A DNA stretch of 28,573 bases. Source: CAZTPH01 sp031552655 (GTDB lineage: Bacteria > Pseudomonadota > Gammaproteobacteria > UBA9339). The notes beneath the pieces were generated by a model. The model did no database searches and was not told where the DNA came from. It worked only from the letters and a program-made list of their open reading frames with translations. Positions 16,171-24,520 of this stretch are shown in pieces. Each line of letters opens with the position of its first letter. Positions within the stretch are counted from its first letter, which is position 1. Position numbers and translations under genes: made by a program. The DNA is taken from positions 1 to 28,573 of the forward strand of contig JAVBML010000026.1 in NCBI GenBank assembly GCA_031552655.1, read 5' to 3'.

Positions 16171-16788
16171 TTACTTTAGAAATTCTCTACCTAGATCATC
16201 AAAGACAACGGGGATCTCCTGGACAAATCCTCGCAGACAGCTTTGCATAAGATTCACCATCTGGGGATGGGAAGTTACAGCACAGCGTAGTTTAAAAATA
16301 TGCCTCCATTCTCGCAGGTTAGCTGTCACTATCACCTCGGTTTTTACAGCATGAGGTAAAAAATCCCGGGCCTGTTCAGGACGATCTCCCAGGGTTAGAG
16401 CCGTAGCATAGGCAGCTTCAGCTTGCTGCATTGATAGTTCCCAATGTTTTCTCTGGGATTCACTATATTCAGGCCACCATACGGGCCTAATGAAAGTAAC
16501 TTGATCTCTGTAGCGAACATAGCGCGTACTTTCCTGGGCATAGCTAGCTAAACGGTGGCGAACCAGTTCATGGCTAATCCCACGATTAGTAATGAAACGC
16601 ACCGAAGCACTTACATGCTCAATAATAGCACCGTGACCACGATCCAAAATTAGCTTAACAAATTTTGCCGCTGAACCATCGCCAATGCGTCCTTCAGATT
16701 TGTAGCATACCCTTCCCGCCAGCTCCATGGTCTCCAAGGCATGGAGAGGTTTGTGAAGCCACTCCCAAGATTGCTCAATAACTCTCAT
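16171..16788 (-). CDS. thyX: Flavin-dependent thymidylate synthase
   Basis: Makes dTMP from dUMP with methylene-tetrahydrofolate, FAD and NADPH. The 205-residue protein carries the ThyX signature RHRLASYAQES (77-87) with conserved Arg and Ser, preceded by the conserved GHGAIIEHVS segment. Most gammaproteobacteria use ThyA, so this is a non-standard choice; the sequence style recalls ThyX of Firmicutes and other phyla, suggesting past transfer. It follows dcd by 19 to 20 bases, has GGAGG close to its ATG, and so uses dUMP derived from its neighbour's product. No thyA is in the window. Confidence 0.96.
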   Translation of the reverse strand: MRVIEQSWEWLHKPLHALETMELAGRVCYKSEGRIGDGSAAKFVKLILDRGHGAIIEHVSASVRFITNRGISHELVRHRLASYAQESTRYVRYRDQVTFIRPVWWPEYSESQRKHWELSMQQAEAAYATALTLGDRPEQARDFLPHAVKTEVIVTANLREWRHIFKLRCAVTSHPQMVNLMQSCLRGFVQEIPVVFDDLGREFLK

Positions 16789-16807
16789 AATCCTCCATCA
16801 AAAAACT

Positions 16808-17374
16808 TTATGACCTAGGCAACGTAACTCCTCGCTGGCCCTGGTATTTTCCTTGGCGATCACCATAGGAAACCCGACACTCTTCCTGGGACTCCAAAAA
16901 CACCAGCTGTGCCGCTCCCTCTCCGGCATATAATTTAGCTGGTAAATTGGTAGTATTGGAAAATTCCAACGTAATATGTCCCTCCCATTCCGGCTCCAAG
17001 GGAGTTACATTAACAATTATACCACACCTTGCGTAGGTAGACTTACCCAAACAAATAACCAATACATTTCTAGGAATTTTAAAATATTCAACGGTTCTAC
17101 CCAGTACAAATGCATTGGGAGGGATCATGCACACATCGGCCTCTAAATCAACAAAACTATCATAACTAAAATTTTTAGGATCCACGATGGTGGATTTAAT
17201 ATTAGTAAAAATTTTAAATTCCCGGGCCAGGCGCACATCATAGCCATAGCTAGATAATCCATAAGAAATCAATGGATTACCATCGAATTTCCTCACCTGC
17301 TCATTAATAAAAGGATCGATCATCTGGCACTCTAAGCTCATTTTTTCTATCCATCTATCTGATTTTAAAGACAC
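16808..17374 (-). CDS. dcd: dCTP deaminase
   Basis: Deaminates dCTP to dUTP, the precursor of dUMP for thymidylate synthesis. From the GTG at 17374 the protein is 188 residues, the usual family length, starting SLKSDRWIEKM. It has the family motifs SYGLSSYGYDVRLA, FKIFTNI-STIVDPKNF, GKSTYARCGIIVNVTPLEP and TLEFSNTT (nucleotide site), and the C-terminal GKYQGQRGVTLP. The GTG has GAGGG five bases upstream; the ATG at 17410 would add 12 unrelated residues. It forms a two-gene unit with thyX. Confidence 0.96.
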   Translation of the reverse strand: MSLKSDRWIEKMSLECQMIDPFINEQVRKFDGNPLISYGLSSYGYDVRLAREFKIFTNIKSTIVDPKNFSYDSFVDLEADVCMIPPNAFVLGRTVEYFKIPRNVLVICLGKSTYARCGIIVNVTPLEPEWEGHITLEFSNTTNLPAKLYAGEGAAQLVFLESQEECRVSYGDRQGKYQGQRGVTLPRS

Positions 17375-17422
17375 GGCACCCTCACATTTTAATATATAAC
17401 AGCATGGCACTTTTCACATTTA

Positions 17423-17477
17423 CTGTGTTCCACAGCGCGGAAAACATTCGGACCAATCTACCAGCAATTTTTCCACA
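17423..17477. promoter_or_regulatory. Inverted repeat and DnaA-box-like sites upstream of dcd-thyX
   Basis: CTGTG-TTC-CACAG (17423-17435) is a perfect inverted repeat. TTTTCCACA (17469-17477) fits the relaxed DnaA box TTWTNCACA, and TGTTCCACA (17426-17434) fits with one mismatch. All lie in the 127-base gap before dcd. Such short matches can occur by chance. Confidence 0.25.
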
Positions 17478-17501
17478 ATTATTCTCTGATTAAAATTAAA
17501 T

Positions 17502-18377
17502 TTAGCAACTAAATATTTTTTTTAAATTCACCCTTGCGGCTAAATCTCGTAGTCTTACCAATTCATCTTCGTTCGTAAGATAGTTGGAAATAGAAAATTT
17601 TAATTTAATTAAATCAAATGCCATGTGCATCAACAGTAGTATAAGCTCATCCAAGGCAAAAAACAAAGCCGTCATAAGTGTATTTTCCCAACACAGATTA
17701 TCCAAAACCAATTCATAGAGCCCCTGAAAGAGAGCTTTTCTGTGCGCAAGAAACTCCCCACTACCCCATGCTAGAGCACGTAGTGGTGCTCGATCTGCCA
17801 GGGTAAATAAAAGCTTGGTTTCTAGATTAGGTAATTTGCTCCGTAGCCACGGTGCAAGCTCACCATAAACTGGAAGGCTCATGGTCAATATTTGACAGCG
17901 ACTACGAACCGTAGCTGGTATTAGTCTAGAATGGCTCGTTGTTAAAACAATGAGAACATTGGCAACGGGTTCCTCCAAAGTTTTTAATAAAGCATTGGCT
18001 GCTGCTCCATTTAACAGATCGGCATTTTCAATAATTACAATGCGCCACCCTCCACGGTGCGCTGTATTATTTAACAAACCAACCATTTCCCTAATTTGCT
18101 CAATTTTAATCACCCTGCTAGATTCCTCCGTCGTCACCATTAATAAATCGGGGTGATTTCCCGCAACTAGCAATAGACAGTCTCCACATTTACCGCAGGG
18201 ATAACCTGCTAAATTCCTCCGGGAACACAGCAGCATAGCTGCTAAATTCTCTGCCAACTCTCGATGCCCTAAACCCTGGACACCGGTAATTAAAAAAGCA
18301 TGGGGCAAACGATTATTTTTAAATAGCTCTACCAAGTGGTGCCAATTTTCAGTGTGCCAAGGTAAAATATTAAACAT
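17502..18377 (-). CDS. holB: DNA polymerase III subunit delta'
   Basis: The clamp-loader stator subunit, 291 residues from this start. It has the AAA+ fold with a degenerate P-loop (TGVQGLGHRE, 31-40), as expected for the non-hydrolysing delta' subunit. A zinc module (Cys51, Cys61, Cys64, Cys67) follows, then ENADLLNGAAANALLKTLEEP (with the sensor region) and the TVRSRC motif. The ATG at 18377 is four bases after the tmk stop; the longer reading to 18470 would place 31 unrelated residues inside tmk. The tmk-holB pair at the end of the fatty-acid operon is conserved in gammaproteobacteria. Confidence 0.94.
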   Translation of the reverse strand: MFNILPWHTENWHHLVELFKNNRLPHAFLITGVQGLGHRELAENLAAMLLCSRRNLAGYPCGKCGDCLLLVAGNHPDLLMVTTEESSRVIKIEQIREMVGLLNNTAHRGGWRIVIIENADLLNGAAANALLKTLEEPVANVLIVLTTSHSRLIPATVRSRCQILTMSLPVYGELAPWLRSKLPNLETKLLFTLADRAPLRALAWGSGEFLAHRKALFQGLYELVLDNLCWENTLMTALFFALDELILLLMHMAFDLIKLKFSISNYLTNEDELVRLRDLAARVNLKKIFSC

Positions 18378-18381
18378 ATCC

Positions 18382-19026
18382 CTACTGCGTCCGCTGTAGC
18401 CACGAAGTAATAATTGGCTGCAATGCCCCGTCAATTTGCTTGGCCACTTGGGTGATGTCCTGCGATGCATCCACTACCACAAAACGCTGAGGTTCTCGCT
18501 GTGCCATGGCAAGATAGCAGCTTCGCACCTTTTCGAAAAAATATTTATCCTCCTCCTCAATTCTATCAAGATACCTATTGTGCCTAATCCGCGCCAAACC
18601 AATTTCCACTGCTAGATCCAGAAGAAAAGTATAGTTAGGCCTAAGATCTCCCTGTACCCAGGTCTCCAAAATTGCAATTTTTTCCCGATCTAATCCACGG
18701 CCCTCTCCTTGATAGGCATAGGTAGCATCCGTAAAGCGATCACATAGCACCCACTTGCCATCTTCTAGAGCTGGAATAATTACTTGATTTAAATGTTGAG
18801 CTCTTCCTGCAAAGTATAGCAACATTTCGGTATCGGGATGCATTGTTTCCCGATAGTGAGATAAAATAGTAGACCGTATGCGCTCAGCAATTTCCGTACC
18901 ACCGGGCTCCCGGGTTAAAATAAAATCGATGTTTTTCTCTTTCAACCTCGTGGTTAAAAAATTAATGGCTGTACTTTTGCCAGCCCCTTCAATACCCTCT
19001 AGAGTTATAAAAATACCCTTCTTCAT
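18382..19026 (-). CDS. tmk: Thymidylate kinase
   Basis: Phosphorylates dTMP to dTDP. The 214-residue protein has the P-loop GIEGAGKS (11-18), a REPGGT motif (39-44), DRFTDAT (96-102) with the substrate-binding segment, and a basic LID (RHNRYLDRIE). Its length is normal. It lies 72 bases after mltG and is coupled to holB. Together with dcd and thyX a short distance downstream, it places three steps of dTTP supply in one 3 kb stretch. Confidence 0.96.
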   Translation of the reverse strand: MKKGIFITLEGIEGAGKSTAINFLTTRLKEKNIDFILTREPGGTEIAERIRSTILSHYRETMHPDTEMLLYFAGRAQHLNQVIIPALEDGKWVLCDRFTDATYAYQGEGRGLDREKIAILETWVQGDLRPNYTFLLDLAVEIGLARIRHNRYLDRIEEEDKYFFEKVRSCYLAMAQREPQRFVVVDASQDITQVAKQIDGALQPIITSWLQRTQ

Positions 19027-19097
19027 ATATTTTCACTAATCGTCACATTGAATTTTGTGGAACCAGTATATACCAATTGCAAAATAATCGTAGCTCT

Positions 19098-20117
19098 TTA
19101 GCTATTTCTGTGCAGTAGATATTTTCTAATGGCGCGGCTCTGTTCCCCCAGGGAGGTAGAAAATTGATGCGTACCATCCCCCTTGGAAACATAATATAAA
19201 TAGGGAGTTATGGACGGATGAAGAGCTGCCCTCATGGAATCAACGCCGGGCATGCATATGGGAGTTGGTGGTAATCCCTTGCGCAAATAGGTATTATATT
19301 TTCCCCGATGAGCTAGATCTTTTTTACGCAGTTTACCACTAAACTTAGCTCCCAAGCCATAGATTACGCTAGGATCTATTTGTAGAAGCATATTTTTATT
19401 AAGGCGATTTAAAATAACACCGGATACCATAAAACGTTCTTCGAAAACAGATGTCTCCTTCTCGATTAAAGAAGCAACAATTAATGCCTCATAGGGACAG
19501 ACATAGGGAAGATTAGCTGCCCGAGTAGGCCAAAATTCCCCCAATCTACGTTGCATTAAATTATAAGCATTAGCTAATATAACAATGTCCTCCAGCTCAC
19601 CACTGAACAAATAGGTATCGGGAGCAAATTTACCCTCCGGATACTCTCCTCCATGGCCAATTCTTTTCATAATCTCTTCTGACGTTAAACCATTGATGCT
19701 ATGCCTAAGGTAAGGATGCTCTCCCAGCGCTTTTACTATTTGAGCAAAGTTCCAACCCTCGATGATGGTAAAAGAATGGCGCACAGCCTCTCCCTTTACC
19801 ATTTTTCTAATTAATTGTGGTAAAGTAATACCGGTCTCCACTAGATACTCTCCTGCTTTCAGATTATGCTCAACTCCACTCAAATGCACAAACAGCATAA
19901 ATAGTATCGGATCCTTTAGGAGATTTTCTCTAAGTAGATTGTCTGCCAAACCTCTTGCCGAAGAACCGGGAAGCAAAAAAATTTTCCTAGACTCATCCCC
20001 TACAGCAATCAGGGGCTTATTGAAAAACCCATGCACCCTATTACCTAACCAAAATAGGATCACCAGTAGCAATAAATACAAAAATAGCGGGGAATTTTTT
20101 TTAAGCCATTGGGCCAT
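19098..20117 (-). CDS. mltG: Endolytic murein transglycosylase MltG
   Basis: An inner-membrane lytic transglycosylase that cuts nascent glycan strands and may set strand length. The 339-residue protein has one N-terminal membrane segment (about 9-25), a LysM-like region, and the YceG domain with catalytic Glu219 in SLIEKETS. The later LQIDPSVIYGLG and LPPTPICMPG motifs are also typical. I use the ATG at 20117; a TTG at 20132 adds five residues. Neither has a strong ribosome site. It follows fabF directly; pabC, which sits between them in E. coli, is absent. Confidence 0.94.
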   Translation of the reverse strand: MAQWLKKNSPLFLYLLLLVILFWLGNRVHGFFNKPLIAVGDESRKIFLLPGSSARGLADNLLRENLLKDPILFMLFVHLSGVEHNLKAGEYLVETGITLPQLIRKMVKGEAVRHSFTIIEGWNFAQIVKALGEHPYLRHSINGLTSEEIMKRIGHGGEYPEGKFAPDTYLFSGELEDIVILANAYNLMQRRLGEFWPTRAANLPYVCPYEALIVASLIEKETSVFEERFMVSGVILNRLNKNMLLQIDPSVIYGLGAKFSGKLRKKDLAHRGKYNTYLRKGLPPTPICMPGVDSMRAALHPSITPYLYYVSKGDGTHQFSTSLGEQSRAIRKYLLHRNS

Positions 20118-20178
20118 GAAAACATCTACCAAAAAATAATTTTTTGCTAAGGAACAACTTTAAAATAGAATATTTTAA

Positions 20179-21420
20179 CTACAAATTTTTATTGAAAACT
20201 AAACAGGTATTTGTGCCACCAAAACCAAAGGAATTAGAAATGGCCACATGAAATTCATGATCCCTTGCCACGTGGGGTACAAAATCAAGATCACAGCCAT
20301 CATCGGGGTCATCTAGATTAACCGTGGGGGGCACAACTTGATTAACCAAAGATAATACACTAATAATAGCTTCAACGGAACCCGCAGCACCTAGTAAGTG
20401 TCCCATCATGGATTTGGTGGAACTTATGGGAATATTGTATGCATGGTTCCCCAGAGCTCTCTTAATTGCCACAACTTCAGCGATATCGCCTAGAGGTGTA
20501 GAAGTAGCATGGGCATTAACATAGCCTATTTCATTTGCATTTAACTGAGCATCCTCCATAGCATTTAACATTGCCAATGAAGAACCTGCGCCATCTTGGT
20601 CAGGCAGAGTAATATGGGAAGCATCGCTGCTAGCTCCATAGCCAGCTAACTCAGCATAAATTTTAGCTCCACGGCGCTTTGCAAATTCATATTCCTCTAG
20701 CACCATAACTCCGGCTCCTTCACCTAAAACAAAACCATCACGCCCCCTATCCCAGGGACGACAAGCTTTTGTGGGCTCATCATTGCGCCGAGAGAGAGCA
20801 CGAATTGCTGCAAAACCACCAATGCCCAGGGTAGTAGTGGCCATTTCACAGCCACCGGCAATCATCACATCCGCATCACCATAGCTAATTAAGCGGGCGG
20901 CATTACCAATGTTATGGGCCCCGGTACTACAGGCACTAACTATGGATAAATTTGGGCCACGGCATCCATATTTAATGGCAACTATACCCGGCACCATATT
21001 AATTATGGCATAGGGAATAAAAGTGGGAGATATTTTTCTCGCACCTCCGCCCAGGTAACTGTCGTGATTTTTTTGAATCGAATAGAGACCGCCAATGCCA
21101 GATCCAATGGATACTCCGGCACGCACCGCCAATTTTTCATCCACAACCAATCCCGAATCCTCCATGGCCTGGGTTGCCGCGGCAACACCATACTTAATAA
21201 ATACTTCGGTTTTTCTCGCTTCCTTGGGATCAAAGTAACTTAGGGATTCAAAATCCCTAACGGCGGCGCATATCCTAACGGGAAATTGCGAAGCATCGAA
21301 TGTGGCAATCTCACCTATGCCACTTTTACCAGCTAAAATACCACACCAAGTATCAGCAACCCTGAGACCTAAGGGGGTAACCATCCCCAAACCGGTAATA
21401 ACAACTCTTCGTTTTCGCAA
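20179..21420 (-). CDS. fabF: 3-oxoacyl-ACP synthase II
   Basis: Elongates acyl-ACP with malonyl-ACP. The 413-residue protein has the KAS II triad: Cys164 (SACSTGAHN), His304 (NAHATSTP) and His341 (GHLLGAAG), plus the terminal FGFGGTN. It starts with TTG, supported by a strong GGAGGA six bases upstream; the site is preceded by a run of seven G. It is 35 bases after acpP, an order conserved in proteobacteria. Confidence 0.97.
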   Translation of the reverse strand: MRKRRVVITGLGMVTPLGLRVADTWCGILAGKSGIGEIATFDASQFPVRICAAVRDFESLSYFDPKEARKTEVFIKYGVAAATQAMEDSGLVVDEKLAVRAGVSIGSGIGGLYSIQKNHDSYLGGGARKISPTFIPYAIINMVPGIVAIKYGCRGPNLSIVSACSTGAHNIGNAARLISYGDADVMIAGGCEMATTTLGIGGFAAIRALSRRNDEPTKACRPWDRGRDGFVLGEGAGVMVLEEYEFAKRRGAKIYAELAGYGASSDASHITLPDQDGAGSSLAMLNAMEDAQLNANEIGYVNAHATSTPLGDIAEVVAIKRALGNHAYNIPISSTKSMMGHLLGAAGSVEAIISVLSLVNQVVPPTVNLDDPDDGCDLDFVPHVARDHEFHVAISNSFGFGGTNTCLVFNKNL

Positions 21421-21455
21421 TGTAGCTCCTCCCCCCCTTAATTCGATTCTATCAC

Positions 21456-21698
21456 CTATTCTTCTTTTGCGTGGGTTTTAATATAGTCCACAGCCTGCTG
21501 TACCGTGGTAATCTTTTCCGCTTCATCATCGGGAATCTCCGTACCAAAATCCTCTTCCAAGGCCATAACTAATTCTACGGTATCCAGCGAATCGGCGCCG
21601 AGATCATCAACAAAGGATGATTCATTGGTAATTTCAGATTCATTAACTCCCAATTGCTCAGCTATTATTTTCTTAACGCGCTCTTCTATAGTTGCCAT
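21456..21698 (-). CDS. acpP: Acyl carrier protein
   Basis: An 80-residue acidic four-helix carrier of growing acyl chains. Ser37 in DDLGADSLDTVELV is the phosphopantetheine attachment site. Its length and charge are typical. The ATG at 21698 has GAGGA eight bases upstream. It has its own likely promoter in the 161-base gap after fabG, consistent with the need for abundant ACP. Confidence 0.98.
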   Translation of the reverse strand: MATIEERVKKIIAEQLGVNESEITNESSFVDDLGADSLDTVELVMALEEDFGTEIPDDEAEKITTVQQAVDYIKTHAKEE

Positions 21699-21771
21699 AC
21701 TTATATTCCTCTACTTAAAAAATTAATAATAAATTTTCATATCAAGAATAACCTTGGATATTAACTGAGAC

Positions 21772-21801
21772 TATATACTACAGGTAAATTGTATACGTCA
21801 A
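21772..21801 (-). promoter_or_regulatory. Probable acpP promoter
   Basis: On the minus strand, TTGACG (21796-21801), an 18-base spacer and TATATA (21772-21777), leaving an untranslated leader of about 65 bases. A strong separate acpP promoter is known in E. coli. Confidence 0.5.
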
Positions 21802-21859
21802 GTCTTCCAAAAATTACTCTTCCCCTAGATAATAGAACATCGTATCTACGAAAAACCCT

Positions 21860-22603
21860 TTAGATCATGTACATGCCACCATTCACATGCATGGTCATCC
21901 CCGTGACATAGGATGCCTTTTCGCTGGCCAAAAATTCCACGGCATTTGCTACATCGTCAATGGATCCCATGCGTTTCATCGGAACCGTGGTAAGTAGCTG
22001 GCTACGTTGTTCCTCACTCAGCTGTTCGGTCATCGCGGTCTCAATGAACCCCGGTGCCACACAATTTACGGTAATGCCACGGGATGCCACTTCCATAGCT
22101 AAACTTTTACTAAAACCTATAATACCAGCTTTGCTAGCGGCATAATTAGTTTGGCCCGCATTACCAGCGCAACCCACCACCGAAGTAATATTTATAATTC
22201 TTCCCCAGCGAGCCTTTACCATGTCACGAATGCAAGCCCGACTCACATTAAAAACGGAGGTTAAATTTGTTGCCAGCACCTGATCCCACTCCGTCGAAGA
22301 CATGCGCATAAATAAATTGTCCTTCGTAATACCAGCATTATTAACTAAAATGGAAACGGCACCATATTTTTTATAAATTTCTTCCATTACTTCAGCGATG
22401 GAAGAGGGCTGGGTAACGTCCATGGTAAAACCCTCACCTAAACATCCCCGTTCTTTTAAAAAATCATTGATTGCCTGGACACCCTCTTTGTTGTAGTCTA
22501 CGCCAATGGCTATGGCACCAGGTTTAGCTAGCTTCAACAAAATAGCTTTGCCAATACCACGGCCAGCACCGGTAACTAAAACAACCGCCTTTTCTTGTGT
22601 CAT
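21860..22603 (-). CDS. fabG: 3-oxoacyl-ACP reductase
   Basis: The NADPH-dependent short-chain dehydrogenase of fatty-acid elongation, 247 residues. Visible features are the cofactor loop TGAGRGIG (11-18), NNAG (88-91), the catalytic Ser141, Tyr154 and Lys158 (YAASK), and the PGFIETAMT substrate-loop region. I choose the ATG at 22603 because GAGG lies six bases upstream; a GTG at 22615 overlaps the fabD stop (GTGA) but lacks a ribosome site and would add MRSS. It lies between fabD and acpP as in E. coli. Confidence 0.96.
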   Translation of the reverse strand: MTQEKAVVLVTGAGRGIGKAILLKLAKPGAIAIGVDYNKEGVQAINDFLKERGCLGEGFTMDVTQPSSIAEVMEEIYKKYGAVSILVNNAGITKDNLFMRMSSTEWDQVLATNLTSVFNVSRACIRDMVKARWGRIINITSVVGCAGNAGQTNYAASKAGIIGFSKSLAMEVASRGITVNCVAPGFIETAMTEQLSEEQRSQLLTTVPMKRMGSIDDVANAVEFLASEKASYVTGMTMHVNGGMYMI

Positions 22604-22611
22604 AGAAGACC

Positions 22612-23544
22612 TCACTGTTTACGTAAATAGCTATCTAAATGCTCTTTATTTCCAATAAAATCAACGGCAATTGTTCCATCAATTCTTTTATTTAAATTAG
22701 TCAATACTTTACCTGGACCACATTCCAAAATACTTTGAACACCCTGGGAAATAATCAACCTAACCGTATCAACCCACCTTACAGGGCTACATAGCTGTTC
22801 AACTAGGGCATCCCTAATACCCTTGCCATCACTGTGCATGGCCACATCGACATTTTGAATTACGGGAATCTTAGGTTTATTAATTTTAACATCACCTAGC
22901 AATTTTGCTAATTCCTGGGCCGCCGGCTTCATCAAACAACAATGGGAAGGAACGCTTACGGGTAAAATTTTAGCAATTTTAGCACCCCGCGCCTTTGCTA
23001 AATCTTCGGCTCGACGAGCGGCCACCAGTTCCCCAGCGAGCACCACTTGCCCCACGGTATTGTAGTTAGCTATCTCCAGAACTCCCAGAGTGCTAGCTTC
23101 CTCACAAATCTTTTTTACACTATCATCATCAAGGCCAACTATGGCCACCATGGCACCATCACTACAAGCCTCCTGCATCAAACGACCTCGGGCTGCAACT
23201 AACCTGATCGCATCTTTAAAATCCAGAGATGCAGCGCACACTAAAGCCGCATATTCTCCCAGGCTATGTCCCGCTAATACTAAAGGATCCACGGAATTGC
23301 CATGGGCTTGCCAAACTTTCCACAGAGCAATGCTAGCAGCTAGCAACGCCGGCTGCGTAAATTCTGTGCTATTCAGTTGCTCACCGGGACCATGTTGCAC
23401 CAAATGCCAAAGGTCATAGCCTAGCACCAATGAAGCTTCACCAAAAACTTCCCTAATTTCCAAATATTCATCCGCTAAATCACCTAGCATACCAATCGTC
23501 TGCGATCCTTGCCCGGGAAAAACCATGGCATAATTTCTTTGCAT
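22612..23544 (-). CDS. fabD: Malonyl-CoA:ACP transacylase
   Basis: Transfers malonyl from CoA to ACP. The 310-residue protein has the PGQGSQ start motif (10-15), nucleophile Ser94 in GHSLGEYAA, and catalytic His201 in VPSHCCLM. The ATG at 23544 is four bases after the fabH stop and gives the usual family length (E. coli 309). The longer frame to 23589 would add 15 residues inside fabH and is unlikely. Start and stop spacing implies translational coupling along fabH-fabD-fabG. Confidence 0.96.
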   Translation of the reverse strand: MQRNYAMVFPGQGSQTIGMLGDLADEYLEIREVFGEASLVLGYDLWHLVQHGPGEQLNSTEFTQPALLAASIALWKVWQAHGNSVDPLVLAGHSLGEYAALVCAASLDFKDAIRLVAARGRLMQEACSDGAMVAIVGLDDDSVKKICEEASTLGVLEIANYNTVGQVVLAGELVAARRAEDLAKARGAKIAKILPVSVPSHCCLMKPAAQELAKLLGDVKINKPKIPVIQNVDVAMHSDGKGIRDALVEQLCSPVRWVDTVRLIISQGVQSILECGPGKVLTNLNKRIDGTIAVDFIGNKEHLDSYLRKQ

Positions 23545-23548
23545 ATTA

Positions 23549-24508
23549 CTAGTACCTAACCAATGATGATCCCCAGCAAAATCCAGCACTAAAAGCTTCC
23601 AGCATAATTAAATTACCTCGCCTAACTCTACCATCTCTAACACCAATATCCAGGGCCAATGGCACCGAAGCTGCCGAAGTATTGCCTTGGTCTTCAACGG
23701 TTAAAATAACCCGCTCCATTGGTAACTCTAAGCGCCTCGCTGTGGCCTCAATTATTCTCAAATTAGCTTGATGGGGAATAAGCCAATCTATTTCACTCTT
23801 ATCAATATTGTTATGCGCCAATGCCTCTTCCACCACTTCATCTAACTTAGTAACTGCCACCTTAAATACTGCATTACCCTGCATTTTAATATGTAACTGT
23901 GATCGCGGTTCATAGAGATTACCATCGAGATATAAAAGATCACCATAGTTACCATCGGTGTGGAGATGGGTAGAATAAACCCCGGGCTGATTATCTGCCT
24001 TCAAAACGGCAGCCCCTGCTCCATCGGAAAACAAAACACAGGTGGCACGATCTGTCCAATCAACTAATTTAGTTAGGGAATCAACGCCTACTATCAAAGC
24101 ACTCTCTATTGCTCCCGATTTTATATATTGATCGGCAATGCTCAACGCATAAATAAAACCACTGCAGGCTACATTAATATCAAATGCAGGACACACCGTA
24201 ACATTAATTCCCAGCGATTTTTGTAAAGTAGCTGCTACGCTGGGAAAAAGCCTATGGGGAGTACAGGTAGCCACGATGATCATTTGAATGCTATTATTAT
24301 TCACGCCAGCTGCCTCCATGGCTCTTCGCGACGCCAACTCGGCCATGGTTATGCTACTCTCTTCGGCGGCGATGATATGTCTACGTCTAATACCAGTACG
24401 TTCCCTAATCCATTCATCGGAAGTATCAACTATTTTTGACAAATCATCATTGGTTAAAATCTTTTCCGGCAAATAGCCTCCGGTACCAATAATACGTGTA
24501 TATTTCAT
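23549..24508 (-). CDS. fabH: 3-oxoacyl-ACP synthase III
   Basis: Starts fatty-acid synthesis by joining acetyl-CoA to malonyl-ACP. The 319-residue protein has the triad Cys115 (INVACSGF), His246 (PHQANLRI) and Asn276 (GNTSAAS), and the usual GTGGYLPE start. The ATG at 24508 is used; a TTG directly before it would add one residue. It lies 12 bases after plsX. The N-terminal DTSDEWIRERTGI motif is also classic for FabH. Confidence 0.97.
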   Translation of the reverse strand: MKYTRIIGTGGYLPEKILTNDDLSKIVDTSDEWIRERTGIRRRHIIAAEESSITMAELASRRAMEAAGVNNNSIQMIIVATCTPHRLFPSVAATLQKSLGINVTVCPAFDINVACSGFIYALSIADQYIKSGAIESALIVGVDSLTKLVDWTDRATCVLFSDGAGAAVLKADNQPGVYSTHLHTDGNYGDLLYLDGNLYEPRSQLHIKMQGNAVFKVAVTKLDEVVEEALAHNNIDKSEIDWLIPHQANLRIIEATARRLELPMERVILTVEDQGNTSAASVPLALDIGVRDGRVRRGNLIMLEAFSAGFCWGSSLVRY

Positions 24509-24520
24509 CAAATTTGCTCT

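Noticed and set aside
19762..20139. A 125-residue plus-strand frame opposite mltG
   Set aside because: Entirely antisense to the well-supported mltG; no promoter, ribosome site or motif.
23090..23419. A 109-residue plus-strand frame opposite fabD
   Set aside because: Antisense to the fabD catalytic core and explained by codon bias of fabD.
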